This document shows positions 58,011-64,000 of a stretch of 64,000 nt of DNA, piece after piece. How positions within the stretch are numbered: position 1 is the first letter of the stretch; every line of letters starts with the position of its first letter. Source of the stretch: Pyrenula massariospora (lineage: Eukaryota > Ascomycota > Eurotiomycetes > Pyrenulales > Pyrenulaceae). Made by a program: the position numbers and the translations under genes. The notes under the pieces are model-generated. The model had not been told where the DNA came from, did no database searches, and saw only the letters and a list, made by a program, of their open reading frames with translations. Location of the stretch: the NCBI GenBank assembly GCA_021030905.1, contig JAGFMI010000007.1, positions 1,054,001-1,118,000 on the forward strand. The letters run 5' to 3'.

Positions 58011-59141
58011 ATGCATATCGCCCCGGTACCCACCTCCCAGACGGCCCTTGTGGTTCAAGGGCCCGGGAAGCTTGCGATTCAACGTGATATCCCGGTGCTA
58101 CCAGTGAGCGATGCCGGTGCCATCATCAAAGTCGCTGCCGTGGCAATCAACCCAGTGGACGCGAAGATCCTCGACCTCAGCCCGGCTGTAGGAGCGGTCC
58201 ACGGGCACGATCTCGCCGGCACCATTGTGGCCCTGGGCCCGCACGCACCTAATCATCTCGCGGTGGGAGACCGTGTGGCCGGCACAGTGCATGGCAATAA
58301 CTCCTTGGAACCCGGCGTCGGGGCCTTTTGCGAGTACGCGGCGGCCGATGGAGACTTGCTAGTCAAGCTGCCCGAGAGAATGAGCTTCGAGGATGGCGCG
58401 ACCATCGGTATCGGCTTGGGCACGGCTCTGCTGTGCATCTTCAGCGAGTTGAAGCTTCCGGGCCCTCTGCACCCACGCAAATCGTCCACCGATGGCGACT
58501 TCGTGCTTGTCGCGGGCGGAAGCACGGCCACAGGCACTCGCACCATCCAGTTGTTGAAATTGTAAGATATAGAAGACTCCTCAGGGACTCATGAGACGCT
58601 GACCGCACCTACCAGTATGGGACTGCGCGTAATCGCGACCTGTTCTCCGTCCAGTTCCGACCTTGTCCTCAGATTCGGGGCCCATAAGGTTTTCGATTAC
58701 CGTAGCTCAGCCTGTGCGGCCGACATCCGCGCCTACACGCGCAACACCCTGGCGTACGCGATCGATTGCGTTTCCCAGGCCGATACCACCCAGATGTGCT
58801 ATGGAGCCATCGGTAGGGCGGGAGGCCGCTACATCTCGCTTGAACCCTACCGCGAGATCATCACTTCGACCCGGCCAACCGTGACACCTTCCTTTGTCAT
58901 GGGGCTGACCTTGTTCGGCAAAAAGGTAGCTCTCGAGGGAGTCTACGGGAGAGAGGCACAACCTCAGGATCGAAAGATGGCCGTAGAGATGTTCCCTCAG
59001 ATCCAAAAGCTCATGGACAACGGGCAGTTTTGGACGCATCCGGTAAAGTCTATGCCAGGGGGATGGGCAGGGATATTGGAGGGGGTTAATATCATCCGTA
59101 CCCAGAAGATGTCGGCTCAGAAACTGGTCTATACCGTGTAA
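58011..59141 (+). CDS. Trans-acting enoyl reductase (LovC/TenC type, medium-chain dehydrogenase family)
   Basis: Reduces alpha,beta-unsaturated thioesters on the PKS during selected rounds, replacing the missing ER domain. Two exons, 58011-58561 and 58616-59141, give 358 residues, close to LovC. The N-terminal GroES-like domain has AVAINPVDAKILDL and HGHDLAGTIVALG. The nucleotide-binding part has FVLVAGGSTATGTRTIQLLK and LRVIATCSPSSSDLVLRFGA. The C-terminus HPVKSMPGGWAGILEGVN is typical of trans-ERs. The usual zinc ligands are absent, as expected for this subgroup. A general quinone reductase is the alternative, but the trans-ER features and the nearby ER-less PKS-NRPS make the assignment strong. 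Confidence 0.88.
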
Positions 59142-59676
59142 TCATCCGGATACAGTTACGTGAATGGTTGCCTGGGTCTAGAGAGCGGGAGAGATGTTAG
59201 CTGGTGCACGGCTGAAAGTGAGAAAGTCATCATTAGTCATAGACATCTCAGGTTTTAGCTCTTCCACCAAGTAAATCAAGACCGCCCGTAATAAGAGAAA
59301 GGTCTCGCTAGAATGCAGCTTCGTAGGCAGGTATTTCTGCTGATTCTTTGTCCACGTTAGCATCAGGATTCTCGTCATTTGAAAGCTTTGCAGCATATTA
59401 TATTCCTCAATGTCATCATGAACCACGCTGAAGGCTCTATCTTGCCAGCCGTTTATAAGTTGTGGAAGACTTGGTCGCTTGTAAACGTGAAGTCTTTTAC
59501 GTGTTGTTGGACATAGAGCAGGATGGAAATAAGCCCAGGGTTCCAGCCAGGTACGCACTCAGAAGGGCCAAAACGGAATGATATAGGTAACATCCATCAA
59601 CAACTAAAATTTGGAACCCGACGAAGGCAGCTCCTACCAAAATTTATAGATCAGCGAGGATTTTTTGTGCGAAGCT
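59142..59676. other. Intergenic stretch at the right edge of the cluster
   Basis: About 530 bp. A minus-strand frame at 59178-59558 (126 codons) has some protein-like composition but no family signal and no obvious partner exon. Confidence 0.35.
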
Positions 59677-61357
59677 TTAACCCTTGACCTCTTCAAGCTC
59701 TCGCTTTAGATCATCGATCTCAGCCGCCAATACTAGCAGCAGCTCCACCGCATTGCTCAGCATATCCATAGTTTCTTGCGACTGTCGACATCTATCGACC
59801 CAAAATGTATCAATCTCGTCTTGTTCTTCCTCTGGGCTTTGCGCGAATTGGCCAGGGTTTCGCATATTCACAAGTAGAGAATGATAGCCCGCGACCCACT
59901 CCACACTCTCTTCGATTGGGTCCGGAATATCAGAATAAAGACTGACAAGTGACAGATTGACATCTCGACAAGCGTCATGATACTCTTGCTGTGCAACCGC
60001 ATATTCCCAATCCGTTTCAGAGGGAAGCTTGGATGTAGTATAAGTCGGTGCACAGTAAGAAGAGATATGTGAGATATCAACGAGCGTCGAAGCGTGACTT
60101 GAAGGCAGTGTCCAATGTTTGAATATTTGGTTTCTGATTCGAATTCGTGACGCCTGTTTCCGTAGCTTTTGAAGTAGTGTCTAATTCTTCGTTAGTAATC
60201 AAATTCCAGTAGTTCTTGCAAAATCAATACACTGGCGCTGACCAGGCCATCTTGGCAGTCATCCTCAATGTCTAGTCGTGCCCTCATCGCCTTTGGCTGA
60301 AGAGTAGCCTCATCCCCATTTATCTGCGAGTAAGCGGCGTTATCCTCGTAAGCATTCCTATGTTGTCCGTTGCACAGTATTTTTTTGACGAAGACCTTTT
60401 CTGACTTTAGTTCTATACAAGTCTCGTTCTGATGCCATTCATTTGCGTTTTGAATTGATTGCAATACAGGGAAGAGCGTTGTGTGAAGCATCGCCATAGC
60501 TCTGTGAAAAGATCTCAACCAGAAATTCTCTTATCATAGATTCAGAACATACGTTATGAAGCAATGGTAGGACCCTTTTGAAGTATGGACGAAGGGCTAA
60601 GAAGACAAACGCGCGGTAATCGTCCGAGGCTATGAGTCTTAAGGCGAAATGGCAATCAGCGCTAGGTAGGAATTTCTAAAATCCGTGAGCTAACGTAGTT
60701 CCGCATCCTCGATACAAGAGTCCTTTCACTGTCACCTAACGCTACAGAAGGTGAAAATTCGGAATGGTTGCTGGGGCGGCAGGTGGTGACCTTCAGCAAC
60801 ATTAAGCACGATTGATGATAATCATGACGGTTCGAAGCCTTAAATCACCAAAAAGATCTCACAATGAATGAGCCAGGCAAAAAGCAGACGATTTCCCGTG
60901 AGGAAACGAACAGAACAGTGAAATAGATTGCTCATTAGTTGCGTAGAACCGGACATAGTAGAGTTCCCTGGGTATTCTTCAGCCACATAAATTGATCTAT
61001 TTGGCTTCTTTCGATCTAAGTTCCACTTAGAGCTATGTGGGCGGTTTGTGAGAATTTTGAACAAGTACGGCGTCACGGTCAACATAGCAAAGGCGACGGC
61101 CATGAGGATCGTGAATACAGAAAAACTATCTGAATAGAGAGAACGTAGATGCTTTCGCAGACACCATACGGCAAAAATAGATCGATTCGACAGAGGAGCT
61201 TAGGATGAATGGTCCCATACAGCTCAAAATATGTCCCGATATTTTCCTTATGAAAGAAACGGACAGTATCGTGAGCATCGGTAGTACGTTTTTCGGCTGC
61301 GTAAGACAATGAGCTCATCCGCTTGCAGTGTAGGACCGGGAGCCAGTCGTTGAACAT
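59677..61357 (-). CDS. Multi-exon hypothetical membrane protein with C-terminal coiled coil
   Basis: I do not recognise the family. Coding-like exons on one strand run from the ATG at 61357 (MFNDWLPVLHCKRMSSLSYA) through a membrane segment (FSVFTILMAVAFAMLTVTPY, near 61110-61050). They continue with SADCHFALRLIASDDYRAFV (60640-60590), a block ending DIEDDCQDGL, and the last exon 60180-59677. The last intron joins DGL to TLLQKLRKQ in phase zero and contains a perfect ttactaac branch site. The protein ends in a likely coiled coil (VLAAEIDDLKRELEEVKG). Other junctions are tentative; one near 61100 would be only 35 nt. It lies just outside the cluster and shows no biosynthetic motif. Confidence 0.5.
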
Positions 61358-62103
61358 TTAACTTCATGCTGTCAGATATTCAATCCTCCTCAACTACGAT
61401 TGCCAGAATCTGCTGCTCATGCTGTGTTGTGGCCGACCACGCCCTAAGCCCTAAGTTACAAAAGTAGATACCCGATGGTTTGAGGAACTGCTCGCCGTCA
61501 AGTTTCAAGATCTCAATTACGCTCTACACCGGCCTTCCAAGGGTGATTTCAACTCCACAATTTCTCGTCCGAGGCATGATTTTTTTCTGTCATGAATTCG
61601 ACGGAAAGATCTAAGCCGAGGCCAAGGCTCCAAGCTTTCTGACTGTCGCTGCCTCAGCATGTAAACGGTCGTTTCTGCTTGGCAGTTTCAGCAAAACATG
61701 CAACACTTCCCGTCTCTAGCGATCTGTTCTCATGTTCGAAACGCCGGGATCTCAGCTTCCTACGTACCAAGCATGGTGGCTTGAGAGCCAAAAAGCTTAG
61801 CACCATCCTCCGGATTCGTTGCGTTGTAGGGTCAGAGCTACGCTGTACAGAAATCATAGTCCCTCATGAAACAAAATTCCGGTCCCTGCTGAACGCTTTC
61901 CACGCTGCCCGTGCCGAGCGTGATCAAGCGCTCGATGTTCGGTTGACGGTTTAAAATATGATTACTTGCTCAAATCACGCCAGCTTCAGCGTAGCTTTTC
62001 TGTGTAGCCGTTGTTCTCAAAGTTCTTTGCTTCTCTGTGCTGGTCACCTTCGCTTACTACCGCTCCACCTCACGTTCGTCTTCTCAACCAATCTTCTTTC
62101 ATC
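61358..62103. promoter_or_regulatory. Divergent region upstream of the repeat precursor gene
   Basis: About 750 bp between divergent genes. A plus-strand frame at 61679-61954 (91 codons) has no family signal. The 130 bp before 62104 are C/T-rich, typical of a strong fungal promoter. Confidence 0.4.
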
Positions 62104-62744
62104 ATGCGATTCACCATTAGCATCTTCGCTGCCCTTGGGCTCCTTTCTGGCGCTGTCTTGGCCCAGGGTAAGCTATAAGCAATTTCATATTATCGGTTGA
62201 GACTACGTGTCAAAGTGACTTGATACTAATCATATATTCAGACGATGTCAACTCCATCCTCTCCGCGCTTGCCTCTGAGAGCCCCGATGATGCCAGTGCT
62301 GCAAGCTCCCTCATGAACGGTCAGCAGCCAGCTCAAAAGCGACAAGACGATGTCAATTCTATCCTGTCGGCGCTTGCTTCTGAGAGCCCCGATGATGCCA
62401 GCGCTGCAAGCTCCCTCATGAACGGTCAGCAATCAGCTCAAAAGCGCCAGGATGATATCAACTCGATTCTGTCCGCCTTAGCCTCTGAATCACCCGACGA
62501 CGCTAATGCAGCGAGCTCCCTCACGAATGGTCAGCAATCAACTCAAAAGCGTCAGGATGATCTGAACTCCATCCTCCAGGCTCTCGGCCAGACTTCTCCA
62601 GATGATGCCAGCGCTGCCAGCGCTGCTGCAAACGGACAACAGCAGAAGCGCCAGGACGATATTAATTCCATTCTTGACGCTCTTGCCCAAGAAAACCCGG
62701 ATGATGCGAATGCCGCCAAGGGAGCAATGGGCGGGTCGGCATAA
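62104..62744 (+). CDS. Secreted Kex2-processed repeat precursor (KEP-type), five QDD units
   Basis: Small secreted precursor of 188 residues. Exons 62104-62167 and 62242-62744 are joined by a 74-nt intron. A clean signal peptide (MRFTISIFAALGLLSGAVLA) is followed by five tandem units. Each starts Q-D-D-(V/I/L)-N-S-I-L and contains SPDDA or NPDDA near its middle. Units 1-4 end with Lys-Arg, the cleavage site of the Golgi protease Kex2; unit 5 ends at the stop. Units begin at about 62164, 62343, 62448, 62553 and 62652, with lengths of 35, 35, 35, 33 and 30 residues. There is no Cys and no Tyr, which argues against a disulphide effector or a ustiloxin-type cyclic peptide. Processing would release four or five related acidic helical peptides with N-terminal Gln. 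Their function is unknown. Confidence 0.85.
62164..62744 (+). repeat. Tandem 105-bp repeats in the secreted precursor
   Basis: Units 2 and 3 start exactly 105 bp apart, as do 3 and 4; the next is 99 bp. Units 1 and 2 are almost identical in protein, with synonymous differences in DNA, while units 4 and 5 are more diverged. This gradient points to recent duplication at the 5' end. Confidence 0.85.
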
Positions 62745-63466
62745 GCTGCGAGATCAGCGTTGAGTCATGGCAGGTGGGGTTAGTGGATGGAGTGGCGTGC
62801 TCGAATCTGTTGTAGTCAATCCTTCTTGTCTCCATGGAGCAGTGGAACTGTTCTTTGCGAGATCCCTCGCATATCTATGTGAGGTTTGCATTTTTACAGT
62901 GGTTTCGTTGAAATTGCATAGCGAGAGAAAATACCATCACGGATCACTGTCTTTATATGTTTTGTTTACGTGATGCCGTAAAGACGGTGATCAGGATAAA
63001 TGGCAAATTAGATTGCATCTAGACAGTCGGCTCAATCAAACTCGCTTAGCGACTGGCTTTCGAGACTTCTTGCTCGAAATAACCAATGCCCTCTCCTGGC
63101 ACAAAAGTCTGGTAGGCAGAAAGTGGTCTTTTAGGGGCTATGGTGTGTGCGGAAGCATTCCGCAGCAAGCACCGCCCAGCCAGCCACTCCCCCCAGCCAC
63201 AATCTTCCGACCTCGTCGCGTCCACACGCGCAACTGAGATAGCCCTTGCCAACCTTTTATGAGCCAGTGAAGACGGGTTCGAAGCGCAGCCCACGTAATA
63301 TGATTCGACAAGGCCTGATGCTGCTCTTCGGCTTTGTCGAAAGCATTCGCTGCTACTGCAAGCACAAGTAGCAACCTCTTTCCTTTGTATTTCGTATCCC
63401 TTCCTCTACTATTTAGTCTTCATTGTTGGCCTATAACTTCTTTGCAGGTTATTCACAATTTACACA
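62745..63466. other. Intergenic stretch, no supported gene
   Basis: About 720 bp between the repeat precursor and the last gene. Overlapping frames at 63013-63374 lack family signal. A ggttcgaagc sequence near 63275 resembles a tRNA B box, but no tRNA fold surrounds it. Confidence 0.4.
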
Positions 63467-64000
63467 ATGCCATTCATCGGCCGAACACCAGAAGCCTTAC
63501 TTCCTCGATCTGACTCAAAGAATCCGGCAACCACATGCAAAGGAATAACGTCCAACGGACGACCTTGTCGAAGAGCTCTGGCAGCTTCCCCTCGAGCCTC
63601 GCCCAGAACATCACCTGAACCACCTTCGAGTAATAGCGCAGGTGTCCTAGCAATTCTCCATGATGCAGAAGATTCGAGTAGCGATGCAGCTGCTTTTTAT
63701 TGCTGGCAACACAAGGACCAAGCTGACCACTTAGTTGCGGGGAACTTAAATGAGACCGAGATCATGCCGCTCAAAGAGAGGACAAGTATTGATACGTTGG
63801 TGGAAAGGGTAGGGATATTGGACTTAGACGAAAGTCAGGAAAATCGAAAGACGAGCAACTCCAGACGGCAGCACGGAACACGCGTCAAGAAAAGGGACAC
63901 GTTGCCGCCCTCCTGGCATGATGTGCCTGGTCCATTAATGACTGTGCCAGAAGAAATTGTTCGCCCGAGGCCTCCACAGGGAAGACCAAAACCTGTAATG
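63467..64000 (+). CDS. Partial Cys/His-motif protein, cut by right edge
   Basis: ATG at 63467 opens 178 codons without a stop to the window end. The peptide starts MPFIGRTPEALLPRS and carries TCKGITSNGRPCRRAL followed about 50 residues later by FYCWQHKDQA. The pattern C-x-G-x-T-x2-G-x2-C ... Y-C-x2-H is the kind of small zinc-binding motif seen in DUF5763-like proteins; I infer metal binding from the Cys and His only. The rest is charged and partly disordered (RRQHGTRVKKRD). The gene is incomplete, so length and role are unknown. Confidence 0.6.
   Translation, partial: MPFIGRTPEALLPRSDSKNPATTCKGITSNGRPCRRALAASPRASPRTSPEPPSSNSAGVLAILHDAEDSSSDAAAFYCWQHKDQADHLVAGNLNETEIMPLKERTSIDTLVERVGILDLDESQENRKTSNSRRQHGTRVKKRDTLPPSWHDVPGPLMTVPEEIVRPRPPQGRPKPVM

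Noticed and set aside
58011-59141. Ordinary zinc alcohol dehydrogenase
   Set aside because: Zinc ligands are missing, and length and motifs match trans-acting enoyl reductases; an ER-less PKS-NRPS lies in the same cluster.
59178-59558. 126-codon minus-strand frame next to the enoyl reductase
   Set aside because: Some protein-like composition, but no partner exons, signal or family; left as unsupported.
62104-62744. Repeat precursor as a ustiloxin/asperipin-type cyclic peptide precursor
   Set aside because: Those cores contain Tyr, and their clusters contain UstY-type (DUF3328) genes; here the units have no Tyr and no such gene is seen in the window.

Overview
The window is nuclear DNA of a filamentous ascomycete (Pezizomycotina). 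The signs are short introns (mostly 48-84 nt), Zn2Cys6 regulators, a hybrid PKS-NRPS, a CYP505-type fused P450, and a Kex2-site repeat precursor. The class cannot be fixed from the sequence alone. I saw no rRNA, tRNA, CRISPR array, reverse transcriptase or transposase gene.

Layout. (1) 1-7.3 kb is conserved housekeeping sequence: a partial gene cut by the left edge, the SUMO E1 subunit AOS1, alpha-actinin, and a family 8 glycosyltransferase. (2) 7.5-12.5 kb holds an NRPS-like A-T-R enzyme divergently paired with an aldo-keto reductase, a possible small metabolite unit. (3) 12.5-31.5 kb is a gene-sparse accessory island of disordered or unrecognised proteins. Two pairs of paralogues lie here: family A (14.4-15.6 and 19.7-21.0 kb, identical intron phases, one copy frameshifted) and family B (27.6-29.9 and 29.9-31.0 kb, tail to tail). 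In-frame stops and a frameshift suggest ongoing decay, or unusual introns. (4) 32.0-59.1 kb is a biosynthetic gene cluster: a 3958-residue PKS-NRPS (KS-AT-DH-MT-KR-ACP-C-A-T-R), an AflR-like regulator, a second Zn2Cys6 regulator, an MFS exporter, a self-sufficient P450-reductase fusion and a trans-acting enoyl reductase. (5) 59.7-64 kb holds a multi-exon membrane/coiled-coil protein gene, a small secreted precursor with five repeats separated by Lys-Arg sites, and the start of a Cys/His protein that runs off the right edge.

How the genes work together. The PKS half lacks an enoyl reductase domain and the downstream medium-chain reductase is of the LovC/TenC type, so the two should build a partly reduced, C-methylated polyketide. 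This is condensed with a substrate chosen by an A domain with an unusual A4 motif (FNHS in place of FDxS). It is released by an R domain that keeps its catalytic Tyr and Lys, then probably oxidised by the fused P450 and exported by the MFS protein. The repeat precursor at 62.1 kb is the best candidate for an undescribed system: each predicted peptide, including the one left by signal peptidase, would begin Gln-Asp-Asp.

Exon limits are my own reading of splice sites, checked for phase but not against transcripts.
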